From Bacteroidota bacterium (lineage in GTDB: Bacteria; Bacteroidota; Ignavibacteria; SZUA-365): 53,068 bases of DNA. The DNA is taken from NCBI GenBank assembly GCA_023432805.1, contig JAEYUG010000128.1:1-53068 (forward strand), in the 5' to 3' direction. The notes under the pieces are model-generated. The model was not told the DNA's origin. It worked only from the letters and a program-made list of their open reading frames with translations, and did not search any database. Both the position numbers and the translations under genes were made by a program. This document shows, piece by piece, positions 35,673 through 43,617 of the stretch (position 1 is the stretch's first letter; each line of letters begins with the position of its first letter).

Positions 35673-37078
35673 GTGCGCATGCGCAGGTGGATGTCTTTGA
35701 GTGAGACCAGCGACAGACCGAGATAGAGCATGATCTCGAGCGAGGTGCCGGGGGTCTTCGGCTTGACGATGGAGACTTCAGACGAGACGACCGTGATGGC
35801 GGTCATGATGATCGTGATGAGCATCGCCACCCAGAGCTGCATGAAGTCGACGACCGACTTGAGGCGGTAGGTGGTCTCACGCTCGTAGTAGTTGGCCAGC
35901 TGCAGGGCGGTTTCCCGCACCATGCCCGTTTCGGCTCCTGCGTGGAATCGTGACAGCGCGGTTCGTGTGAAGACCCCGGCAGCTTCCAGTGATTCGTGGA
36001 GTCCCTTGCCGTGCTTGAGCATCATGGGAATCGTGATCGTCTTGATCTGATTCTCGAAGTACGTGTTGCCCGTGGCCTCGGCGGCCGTCTTGATCACGTC
36101 GATGTTCTCGCCCGACCCGCTGTAGAGCGAGTAGAACACGCGCGAAAACACTTCGATGGCTGTCTTGTGGATCAACTGACCCATGACCGGGAAATTCAAT
36201 ATGTGCTGGTCATACCAGAGCCGACCTTTGGGATTCATGATGAACGCGGCGATGCCGCCACCCAGGGCTGCGAAGCCGAGCAAGATGAACACCATGTTTG
36301 CAACGAGCCAGTCGCTGAACTCCAGCGTGGCCGCGGTCATCGGAGGAAGCTCGATCCCGTATTTGAGGAACATGCGGGCGGTCTCCGGAAAGATCCACGC
36401 CACGTAGAAGATCACGGCGAGACCGAGCAGCACGAGGGTGATCATCGGCATGAGCATGGCGCTCTTCATGCTCTTCTTGAACTCCATGTTGCGCTCGAGA
36501 AACTTCGCCGTCGCATCGTACATCTCGGCCATCGAACCGCTCTTGGAGGCGAGCCCGAGCATCTTTGCCACGAAGGGTCCGAGCACGGACTCATGCTTCA
36601 TGAACACGCGCTCGCTCTCCTTGCCCTGCTTGAGCTCGGTGTTGATGTCCTTGAGCGTCTCTTTGAGCACCCGGTTGTCGATGTCGTTGGCCAGCAGGAT
36701 CAGCACGTCGTTGAAGGGGAGTTTCTCGCGCAGCAGATCCGCGCTCAGACGGACGAAGGTGATCAGATCCGGTGCCGGCGCCTTGCCGCGGGGTGCCATC
36801 GCCTTGCGCACCGAGATGATCGTGTATCCCATGCCCTGCAGACCGTTGACAACCTCCTCCTTCGAGTAGGCCTTCTGCTCGCCGGTGATGGGCTCCTCCT
36901 TGCCCTTGCGCACCTTGTAGACGAAGCTCTGCCGCTTCTCCAGGCGCTGCATTTTGAAGGGACGACCCTTCGACATCTCCTGAATCTTCTTGCGCGCGTC
37001 CGACGTGTTCGAGGCGGTCAGATTCCCCTGCACAATCTTTCCCGAAGGGACGACCCCCTGGAATCTGTATTCGGGCAT
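35636..37078 (-). CDS. pilC: PilC/GspF-like inner-membrane platform protein
   Basis: A 480-residue platform protein. It starts MPEYRFQGVVPSGKIVQG, as in the family, and carries a charged insertion (about 50-75). Two T2SSF domains follow, with membrane segments near 235-255, 290-310 and 425-445; motifs include LREKLPFNDVLILLANDI and RFHAGAETGMVRETALQLANYYE. The start at 37078 is the family N-terminus. First gene of the machine operon, 310 bp after the pilin-like gene and past a terminator. Confidence 0.9.
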   Translation of the reverse strand: MPEYRFQGVVPSGKIVQGNLTASNTSDARKKIQEMSKGRPFKMQRLEKRQSFVYKVRKGKEEPITGEQKAYSKEEVVNGLQGMGYTIISVRKAMAPRGKAPAPDLITFVRLSADLLREKLPFNDVLILLANDIDNRVLKETLKDINTELKQGKESERVFMKHESVLGPFVAKMLGLASKSGSMAEMYDATAKFLERNMEFKKSMKSAMLMPMITLVLLGLAVIFYVAWIFPETARMFLKYGIELPPMTAATLEFSDWLVANMVFILLGFAALGGGIAAFIMNPKGRLWYDQHILNFPVMGQLIHKTAIEVFSRVFYSLYSGSGENIDVIKTAAEATGNTYFENQIKTITIPMMLKHGKGLHESLEAAGVFTRTALSRFHAGAETGMVRETALQLANYYERETTYRLKSVVDFMQLWVAMLITIIMTAITVVSSEVSIVKPKTPGTSLEIMLYLGLSLVSLKDIHLRMRTWLLRFRALRNS

Positions 37079-37325
37079 GATGATGATCTCGAGGTGTGAA
37101 TGTGAATGATCCGGGTGAAGCTCCGCAGGTACGGACAACGGGCCTTCTCTCACGCATCAAGAATGACGCCAGAGACGCAGGGGACTGGGAAACATTGAAA
37201 TTTCGAGATCTGACTGTGACGTGGGCATGCCGCAGGTCAGAGGAACGTGCAAAAACTGCAGGGCGCACTGAAAGCACTGCAGTTCACACGGAAAGACAAT
37301 ATATGCATCATGCTGATCGGAATAC
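37079..37325 (-). promoter_or_regulatory. Pilin-pilC gap with possible operon promoter
   Basis: A non-coding gap read on the minus strand. TATATT (37298-37303) lies 17 bases after TGTATT, forming a possible promoter just after the pilin terminator. An 8-bp inverted repeat, AACTGCAG (37277-37284) and CTGCAGTT (37254-37261), is followed by a T-run and may attenuate. No gene was seen. Confidence 0.35.
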
Positions 37326-37366
37326 ACAAAAAAGACACAGCCACCGGCGCGGGCCAGTGGCTGTGC
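37326..37366 (-). terminator. Strong terminator after the pilin-like gene
   Basis: Minus strand: GCACAGCCACTGG (37354-37366), loop CCCGCG, then CCGGTGGCTGTGTC (37334-37347) followed by TTTTTT. It starts 23 bp past the pilin stop and would separate abundant pilin mRNA from the machine genes. Confidence 0.9.
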
Positions 37367-37388
37367 AGGGAAGGTTCGAACAGCTCGC

Positions 37389-37811
37389 TTATTCCCAGGC
37401 GGTGTCATCGATGTCAACACGGTCTGCTTCGGCAGCTGCCATGTCGACACTGATCACGATCTTTTTTGTGGCGTCCTGGTTGTTGACGCCTGTGACCGTG
37501 AATTCGTCTGCATTCACGACGGCGACTGTGTACACTGCGTTTTCGTTGGTTGCAGTCATGCCGCCCGCTATGTCCGGCGTCATGCCGCAGTTTGCCATCG
37601 TGATACCGGTGAACTCGTTGCCGCCGCCGCCGAGCATTTCAGGCTTGCGGAAGTAGCCCTGCGCCGATGCCGCAATGCGCAGACAGTCCTGGATAGCCGC
37701 ATCCTTCGATGCCTGCTCTGCATTCTGACCGAAGATGTTGATACCGACCACCACTGCGATGCCGACGATGATGACGCCGAGAACGATGAGAAGAAGCTGT
37801 TGGGTGCCCAT
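37389..37811 (-). CDS. Non-canonical type IV pilin-like protein
   Basis: A 140-residue protein with MGTQQ, then a hydrophobic helix (about 6-28, LLLIVLGVIIVGIAVVVGI) and a polar domain with two cysteines (about 43 and 75). Position, length and the N-terminal helix resemble a prepilin with a two-residue leader (MG). If cut after Gly2, mature residue 5 would be Leu, not the near-universal Glu, and the leader has no basic residue. AGGAGG precedes the ATG. It is the probable pilin subunit of the downstream machine (inference); it could instead be a flotillin-like or unrelated anchored protein. Confidence 0.72.
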   Translation of the reverse strand: MGTQQLLLIVLGVIIVGIAVVVGINIFGQNAEQASKDAAIQDCLRIAASAQGYFRKPEMLGGGGNEFTGITMANCGMTPDIAGGMTATNENAVYTVAVVNADEFTVTGVNNQDATKKIVISVDMAAAEADRVDIDDTAWE

Positions 37812-38148
37812 GAAAACCTCCTGAAGGAATTGTTGGGATGGAAAATGTGATGTTGAGAGAAATCGTGTGTGTCAGTGTCTGCATGCAAATCTAGGGGGTG
37901 AAGATTACAGGCATCTGAACTCGACATTACAGCGTTGTAAGCTTCTCATGCCCTGCCGCCCGGGCTCTGCGATGTGCGACGGCGATGTGTGCTGCAGTGT
38001 CTGGATGCGAAATTACAGGGCCCACCTTACGGCAGCCTTGCATGCAGATGAATCGTTTGTAAGGTGTGGGAACGGGGGGACCGGCAGGAGGGAGGAGCTG
38101 AAGGAAGAGGGGAGCTGGGGACCGCGTCGTCGCTGCCGTGCGACGACG
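37812..38148 (-). promoter_or_regulatory. Pilin upstream region with repeats and -7 elements
   Basis: Minus strand: TAGATTTG (37886-37893) sits about 75 bp before the pilin ATG. A near-copy, TAATTTCG, is at 38008-38015. Both precede a shared block (plus strand CAGTGTCTGCATGCAAAT at 37873-37890 and a 16/18 match at 37995). ATTACAG occurs three times (37904, 37926, 38012), the first two 22 bp apart, and TTGTAA twice (37935, about 38046). No gene is seen. Likely a regulated promoter region. Confidence 0.5.
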
Positions 38149-39213
38149 TCAACCCCCGTCGGAAACTGTGCCCAGCGGAAGCCGGATGGTGAAGGTGCTG
38201 CCCTCGCCCTCACGGCTGCGCAGGTGGATCGTGCCGGCATGGGATTCGACGATCCAGCGCACGATCGACAGGCCGAGACCCGTGCCGCTGCGTCCACGTA
38301 CGTGCTCGCGGTCCACACGATAGAAGCGGTCGAAGACGCGGTCGAGCGCATCGGCAGGAATTCCGATGCCGGTGTCCGAAACCGTGATCACGGCGTCGCC
38401 GCCCTCGCAGGCGAGGGCAAGACGCACCTCGCCGTGCTCCCGGTTGTACTTGACGGCGTTGTCGATCAGGTTCAGGAGCATGCGCCGCAGGCGCAGTGCG
38501 TCACCGAGCACCTGCGCGTCGACTGCACCGTCGAGCACGAAACGGATGCCCGATTGCGTCGCGACGATCTCGGCTTCGTCGGCGAGTTCCTCAACCAGAT
38601 TGCGCAGGTCGACGGGATGCGCGTCCACCGTCAGATGGCCCAGCTGCGAGCGGGCCATGATCAGCAGATCATCGACCGTGCGCGACAGGCGGATGATTTC
38701 CTCGAGCAGGCTGCCGAGCACGGTGGCGTATTGCTCGGTGGACTTCGAACTCCGCAGTGCGAGCTCCACCTCGCCGCGCATGATGGTCAACGGCGTGCGC
38801 AGCTCGTGCGAGGCGTTGACGGAGAAATGCTGGATCTGGTCGTAGGCCTCGCGCATCTTGTCGACCGACAGGCGGATGGCGGCGACCTTCGACTTGAACT
38901 CCTCCTCCAGCACGGGTGTCGGCACGGGGGCTTCCTCGGCGGCTGCCGGCGTGATCGTATAGCGTCCAGCATGCAGTTGCTGCGCGATGATCCATCCCAC
39001 CAGATACGAAAAGAAGGCGCTGACCGGTACGAAGATGAGGCCGATGCCGATGAAGGCGGTGCGGAAGCGCTCCATCACCTCGCGGTTGAGGATGTTGAGC
39101 GCGGTGAAGTGGTAGTTGAAGATGGTGATGACCAGCGCGACCACGAAGATGACGACGGCGAAGATCGTCGTGCCGTAAATGAGCGCGAAGCGCTGCTTGA
39201 GACCGAGGATCAC
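38149..39213 (-). CDS. Two-component sensor histidine kinase
   Basis: A 354-residue kinase. Two TM helices (about 10-32 and 52-75) are separated by only about 20 residues, so there is no large sensor domain. A His-box, HFSVNASHELRTPLTIMRGEVE, with the phospho-His follows, then N box NLIDNAVKYN, G1 DTGIGIP and G2 GTGLGLSIV. It probably senses membrane state or a protein partner. The ATG overlaps the TGA of the response regulator by 4 bp. Confidence 0.92.
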   Translation of the reverse strand: MILGLKQRFALIYGTTIFAVVIFVVALVITIFNYHFTALNILNREVMERFRTAFIGIGLIFVPVSAFFSYLVGWIIAQQLHAGRYTITPAAAEEAPVPTPVLEEEFKSKVAAIRLSVDKMREAYDQIQHFSVNASHELRTPLTIMRGEVELALRSSKSTEQYATVLGSLLEEIIRLSRTVDDLLIMARSQLGHLTVDAHPVDLRNLVEELADEAEIVATQSGIRFVLDGAVDAQVLGDALRLRRMLLNLIDNAVKYNREHGEVRLALACEGGDAVITVSDTGIGIPADALDRVFDRFYRVDREHVRGRSGTGLGLSIVRWIVESHAGTIHLRSREGEGSTFTIRLPLGTVSDGG

Positions 39214-39884
39214 GCCTCGTCCCTCAGTACGTAGCCCACGCCGCGCACGGTGTGGATGAGCTTGGGCTCGAAGCCGTCGTCGACTTTCTTGCGCAGGCGG
39301 GTCATGTACACGTCGAGCACGTTGGTTTCGCTGTCGAAAGTGACTTCCCAGATATGTTCGATGATCGCCGAACGGGTGAGCACGACGTTCTTGCTGCGTA
39401 GCAGGTACTCGAGCAGCTTGAACTCCTTTGCGGTCAGGTCGATCACCGTCTCGCCCCGGCGCACGCTGTGCTGCAGCTGATCGAGCACGAGGTCAGCCGC
39501 CTGCAGCACGTTCGAGGGCTTTTCCATCGTGGCGCGCCGCACGAGCGACCGCACGCGCGCAATGCACTCGGCCAGTGCGAACGGCTTGGTCAGATAGTCG
39601 TCGGCACCGCTGTTGAGTCCCTCGAGCTTGCTCTCGAGCTGTCCCTTCGCGGTGAGGATCAGCACGGGCGTGCTCTTCTCGCGGCGCAGCTCGGCGAGCA
39701 CCTGCATGCCGCTCTTCTTCGGCAGCATCAGGTCGAGCACGATCGCGTCGTACTCTTCGGTGAGCGCAAGAAAGAGCCCTTGTTCCCCGTCATGGGCCGT
39801 GTCGACGGTGCAGAGTTCCTCCTCGAAGCCCTGTTTGAGAAAGGAACAGACTTTGACTTCGTCTTCGATGATCAGCAGTTTCAT
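39210..39884 (-). CDS. OmpR-family response regulator
   Basis: A 224-residue protein: a receiver domain (acidic pair in IEDEVK, Asp in AIVLDLMLPKKSG, TAKG, TKPF) and a C-terminal winged helix (ends with VYMTRLRKKVDDGFEPKLIHTVRGVGYVL). It partners the overlapping kinase. The pair lies directly upstream of the pilin-like gene, and the gap between holds direct repeats that could be its sites (inference). Confidence 0.93.
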   Translation of the reverse strand: MKLLIIEDEVKVCSFLKQGFEEELCTVDTAHDGEQGLFLALTEEYDAIVLDLMLPKKSGMQVLAELRREKSTPVLILTAKGQLESKLEGLNSGADDYLTKPFALAECIARVRSLVRRATMEKPSNVLQAADLVLDQLQHSVRRGETVIDLTAKEFKLLEYLLRSKNVVLTRSAIIEHIWEVTFDSETNVLDVYMTRLRKKVDDGFEPKLIHTVRGVGYVLRDEA

Positions 39885-39932
39885 GGGCGCGTCACGGTCG
39901 ATGGGGATGGGGGATGGTCATGCGACACCGGT

Positions 39933-41321
39933 TCAGGCGTCGACGGGATCGAGCTTGATCTCCCGGATGGGTTTGCCGAAGAGAAGCAGCGTGGTCATGA
40001 TGCCGCGGCAGGTGATCGTGATGCCGCCGGCCGAGACTAGGCGCAGCGTGCAGGCGAGCGTGTCGCCCTGCCCCTCGTGCACGGTCAGCGTGCCGAAATC
40101 CGCCAGCGGCACCCCCTCCCAGTGCTCGCTCGCGATGAGCGCGATGAAGGCGGGATTCGCATTGCGGATCACATCGTCTCGCGCGTCGAGATGCAGGACG
40201 GGGAAGGGGACGTACTTCATCATGAACCGGTACTGCTTGGCGAGACGTGCGTGCAGCAGCATCGGGGTGTCATCTCCGCCCGCACCACGCGAGGTGGTCG
40301 CATCGAACACTTCCTGCGGAACACGGGTGCCGACGAGCACCAGCATGCTGTCGGGATGGATGGGGCTGTCGCCCGCGTCCGCTGCGGGCTTCGCTCCCGC
40401 GACGATCCACACCGCGGGGAAGCTGGTCCCGTCGGCCGTGCGGATGCGGAAGCCGATCATGCCGCCGTCGGTGCGCGTGCCGAGCAGCGTGTCGCGCATG
40501 GCCACCTGTTCGGCGGGGGGAATGGCGAGATCGGCGAAGTCGCGGCCTGCAGCACGCGCACTGCGCACGCCGAGCAGATGTGCCAGCTCGCCGTTCAGTG
40601 CACGCACGCGCAACTTGTGGTCGAGTTCCACGACAAGCGCGCCCCCGAGATGCCGGGCGATGGCTGCTGCTCGTGCCTCCTCGTTCGATGGTGCGCGGCG
40701 CACACTGCGCTCGAACGGTGAAGGGATGCCCTCTCGCGCAGCAGACTCGGCATCGCGGCAATACTGCAAGCCCAGGCCGAGCGATCCGCTCAGACCCACA
40801 AGCAGCTTGCGGACGCGGGGCACGATGGGGGACGTCTCGACGACCACGACGAGCACCGCTTCGTGCCGGCGGCCGACACGCACCGGCATGGCGATCGAGG
40901 TGATCGGCTTCATGTCGACCGAATAGTGGTTGACGACTGCCTGCGGCACCGAGGTGTCGGCGGGACGCGCATCGAACCAGCGGTCCACGGCATCGATCCA
41001 CGGGGTACTGTCGTCACCCCAGGGCGTCGAGGGCTCGGCTTCGCGCAACGCGATGCGGAACCCGACCACGTCGCGGACGAAGGCGATCAGCTCGTAGGCA
41101 CCGAGCCGCGAGCAGAGTCCCGACAGCGCATGCGAGAACAGGGCGGGAACAGACGCCCTGTCGTCGAAGAGGATCTCGTTGCAGCGGTTGCGCAGCGTCA
41201 GCTCGAGATGCAGCCAGCGCAGGTCCTCGACAATCGCATCGACTTCATGCACCAGCGTGTCGAACGAGAATGCATCCGTGCCGGCACTGATCAGGTGATC
41301 GTTATGGGTTGCTTTTTGCAC
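39933..41321 (-). CDS. GAF/PAS-domain sensory protein without output domain
   Basis: A 462-residue protein starting at GTG. The N-terminal 190 residues look GAF-like (ITSIAMPVRVGRRHEAVLVVVVETS). Two PAS-like segments follow (GGALVVELDHKLRVRALNGELAHLLGVRSARAAGRDFADLA; FPVLHLDARDDVIRNANPAFIALIASEHWEG). No kinase, GGDEF or DNA-binding domain is present. It lies 48 bp before the two-component genes on the same strand, so it may tune that pathway (inference). Confidence 0.75.
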   Translation of the reverse strand: MQKATHNDHLISAGTDAFSFDTLVHEVDAIVEDLRWLHLELTLRNRCNEILFDDRASVPALFSHALSGLCSRLGAYELIAFVRDVVGFRIALREAEPSTPWGDDSTPWIDAVDRWFDARPADTSVPQAVVNHYSVDMKPITSIAMPVRVGRRHEAVLVVVVETSPIVPRVRKLLVGLSGSLGLGLQYCRDAESAAREGIPSPFERSVRRAPSNEEARAAAIARHLGGALVVELDHKLRVRALNGELAHLLGVRSARAAGRDFADLAIPPAEQVAMRDTLLGTRTDGGMIGFRIRTADGTSFPAVWIVAGAKPAADAGDSPIHPDSMLVLVGTRVPQEVFDATTSRGAGGDDTPMLLHARLAKQYRFMMKYVPFPVLHLDARDDVIRNANPAFIALIASEHWEGVPLADFGTLTVHEGQGDTLACTLRLVSAGGITITCRGIMTTLLLFGKPIREIKLDPVDA

Positions 41322-41494
41322 GATAAAAGAGCAGGTTGACCGAAATCGATGCAGTCAGATCGGGCGTCCGATGGCCACACCGTGTGTCATGGACATGCAG
41401 AGCAAAGATACCACGCGCGCATTCCCCACGCACACGGCGCAGTACACACACGGTGCGGTGCCCGGCACCCTGTATTCACAAGGAGCGTGTTGTC

Positions 41495-42826
41495 ATGCAG
41501 CTGCGATTGAACGCGACGGAACTCTACCGTCTCCCCTGGAACTTTGCCGACAACGCCATCTCGTGGCTCGAACCCACGAGCATGTGCAATCTCGCCTGCG
41601 ACGGATGCTACCGTGAAAACCACGGTGGGTCGCACAAGGATCTCGAGACAATCGCCCGTGAACTCGACCTGTTCGCGCGCCTGCGGCGCTGCGATGGCGT
41701 GTCGATCGCCGGTGGCGAACCACTCACGCATCCACAGATCGCCGACATCGTGCGTATGGTGCGCGCGCGCGGATGGAAGGCCATCATTAACACGAACGGC
41801 GCCCTGCTCACACCGGACCTGCTGGCCGGACTCAAACGCGCAGGCGTGAGCGGCTTCACGTTTCATGTGGACAGCGGGCAGAACCGCGCGCACTGGAAGG
41901 GGAAGAACGAATGCGAGCTCAATGACCTGCGCCTCTCGCTCGCCACGATGCTCGCCGACGCCGGCGGCATCACCTGCTCGTTCAATGCCACGGTCTACCC
42001 CGAGACCCTGCAGTACGTGCCCGATCTCGTCGCATGGGCGCAGCAGCACATCGACATCGTGCACGTCATGGTGTTCATCAACTACCGGATGGCCGTGATC
42101 GGCAAGGACTTCGACTACTACGTCGGCGACACGCGCGTGCACTTCGACGACGTCATGTACTCGAAGAACGACGACCAGCGCCGCACCGACATCACCTCAC
42201 CCGAAGTCGTCGACACCATCCGCACGCGGTATCCGGACTTCATGCCCTGCGCCTTCCTCAACGGCACCGAACGGCCCGACACCTACAAATGGCTGCTGAC
42301 CGCCCGCATCGGCAATCGGCACGATATCTTCGGATATACCGGTCCGAAATTCATGGAGCTCGTCCAGTCCGGCACGCACCTGTTCACGGGTCGCTACCTC
42401 GCCTACACCTCGCCCGCCATGCAGCGTCGCGGACGTCTTTCCTTCCTGCTCGCACCCTTCGATGCAGGCCTGCGACGTGCCGCCGGCTCCTATCTCCGCT
42501 CCCTGTTCCGCCGCCCCGCCGCCTTCTTCAGCCGCGTCCACATCCAGTCCATCATGATCATCCAGCCCGCAGACATCCTCGCCGACGGTGCGGTGAACAT
42601 GTGCGACGGCTGCCCGGACATCACCGTGTGGAACGACCAGCTCGTCTGGAGCTGCAGGATGGAGGAACAGCTGCGTTGGGGTCAGAATGTGCGGATGGTG
42701 CCGCACCGGGCACAGGGTCCGTCAGACGATCCCACGCCGCATCCCCCGGGGGAAGTCCCCTACGCCGCGAGCGTCCCGGCAATCAGCATCACAGTGGACG
42801 CAGCGCGAACACCGTCCAATCCATGA
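41495..42826 (+). CDS. Orphan radical SAM protein
   Basis: A 443-residue enzyme with the 4Fe-4S/SAM motif CNLACDGC (about 30-37), then GGEPLTHPQI and a TIM-barrel core. Later cysteines (CAF near 250; MCDGCPDITVWNDQLVWSC in the last 80) suggest a second auxiliary cluster site. A start at 41495 is supported by AAGGAG seven bases upstream. The substrate is unknown. A small precursor peptide gene was not found nearby, so RiPP modification is not supported. The 3' end overlaps the convergent methyltransferase by 38 bp. The upstream gap 41322-41494 shows only the RBS. Confidence 0.84.
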   Translation: MQLRLNATELYRLPWNFADNAISWLEPTSMCNLACDGCYRENHGGSHKDLETIARELDLFARLRRCDGVSIAGGEPLTHPQIADIVRMVRARGWKAIINTNGALLTPDLLAGLKRAGVSGFTFHVDSGQNRAHWKGKNECELNDLRLSLATMLADAGGITCSFNATVYPETLQYVPDLVAWAQQHIDIVHVMVFINYRMAVIGKDFDYYVGDTRVHFDDVMYSKNDDQRRTDITSPEVVDTIRTRYPDFMPCAFLNGTERPDTYKWLLTARIGNRHDIFGYTGPKFMELVQSGTHLFTGRYLAYTSPAMQRRGRLSFLLAPFDAGLRRAAGSYLRSLFRRPAAFFSRVHIQSIMIIQPADILADGAVNMCDGCPDITVWNDQLVWSCRMEEQLRWGQNVRMVPHRAQGPSDDPTPHPPGEVPYAASVPAISITVDAARTPSNP

Positions 42827-43544
42827 GCCGCCGCTGATAGCGCAGGTACAGCTCCTGCTCATCGCGGGCGGATTCGAGAAAGTCCGCAGCCTGCGCGTCC
42901 GAAGGATGTGCACGCGCGTGATCGCTGACAGCCTTCCATTGCAGTGACATGTAGCGGTCCCATTCATCCGCTGTCGAACGCAGCGCCATCATGACCTCGA
43001 GTCCCGCATGATCGAACTGCGCGAGCAGTTCCTGCGACGAGGGCACATGCCAGCCCTGCTCGCGCAGGTGCTGCTCGTAGCGTTTCGGAGGCGTGCCGTC
43101 GATGGTGGCTTCCCCGAGAAGGAGGAGGCCGTCGGGGGAGAGGGCGGGAACGAGTGCCGCCAGCGCACGGTCGCATCCCCCATAGATGGCCGCAGTTCCG
43201 AGACAGACGATCACGTCGAACACACCGGGGGAAGCCTCGTAGTGCGCGGCATCCATGCAGTGGATCTCGGTGCGGTCGGCGAGCGCCCGCGCAGTGAAGA
43301 GCGCCGCTGCCGCCTCGGTCCACTGCGCGGAGATGTCGACCTGCACGGTGTGCATGCCCACCTGTTCGGCGAGAAGGAGGGAGGTGTGACCCTTGCCGCT
43401 GCCGATGTCGAGGGCGCGGCGGGCGGGAACCGGTGCACAGGACTGCGCGAGGAAGAGGAAGCGATCCTCCGCGATGGGATTCATGATCGTGTGCGGCGTG
43501 TAGGCGATGTGGTAGTACGCCGTGGTGTCGAAATCCTCGTGCAT
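42789..43544 (-). CDS. SAM-dependent methyltransferase
   Basis: A 251-residue class I methyltransferase. Motif I is ALDIGSGKGHTSLLLAE, followed by VQVDIS (acidic ribose ligand), MDAAHYE, DVIVCLGTAAIYGG and DGLLLLGEATIDG. The start at 43544 (MHEDFDTTAYYHIAYTPHTIMNPI) is chosen as the most family-like; in-frame ATGs at 43604 and 43619 would extend it. The substrate is unknown. Divergent from the EamA gene and tail-overlapping the radical SAM gene. Confidence 0.82.
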   Translation of the reverse strand: MHEDFDTTAYYHIAYTPHTIMNPIAEDRFLFLAQSCAPVPARRALDIGSGKGHTSLLLAEQVGMHTVQVDISAQWTEAAAALFTARALADRTEIHCMDAAHYEASPGVFDVIVCLGTAAIYGGCDRALAALVPALSPDGLLLLGEATIDGTPPKRYEQHLREQGWHVPSSQELLAQFDHAGLEVMMALRSTADEWDRYMSLQWKAVSDHARAHPSDAQAADFLESARDEQELYLRYQRRLMDWTVFALRPL

Positions 43545-43570
43545 CTCGTGGACGGGGCGGCTGTGGTGAT

Positions 43571-43578
43571 TAGATTTG
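43571..43578 (+). promoter_or_regulatory. TAnnTTTG -7 element for the EamA gene
   Basis: TAGATTTG, identical to the element before the Rrf2 and pilin-like genes, lies 40 bp before the EamA ATG. No TTG is found at the expected upstream distance, so the promoter is only half supported. Confidence 0.4.
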
Positions 43579-43617
43579 TCGAATGTACTCAGAGTGCGTG
43601 TCATACGGAACGGTCTC

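Noticed and set aside
41495..43544. RiPP cluster (radical SAM plus methyltransferase)
   Set aside because: No precursor peptide is visible and the two genes are convergent, so they do not form an operon.
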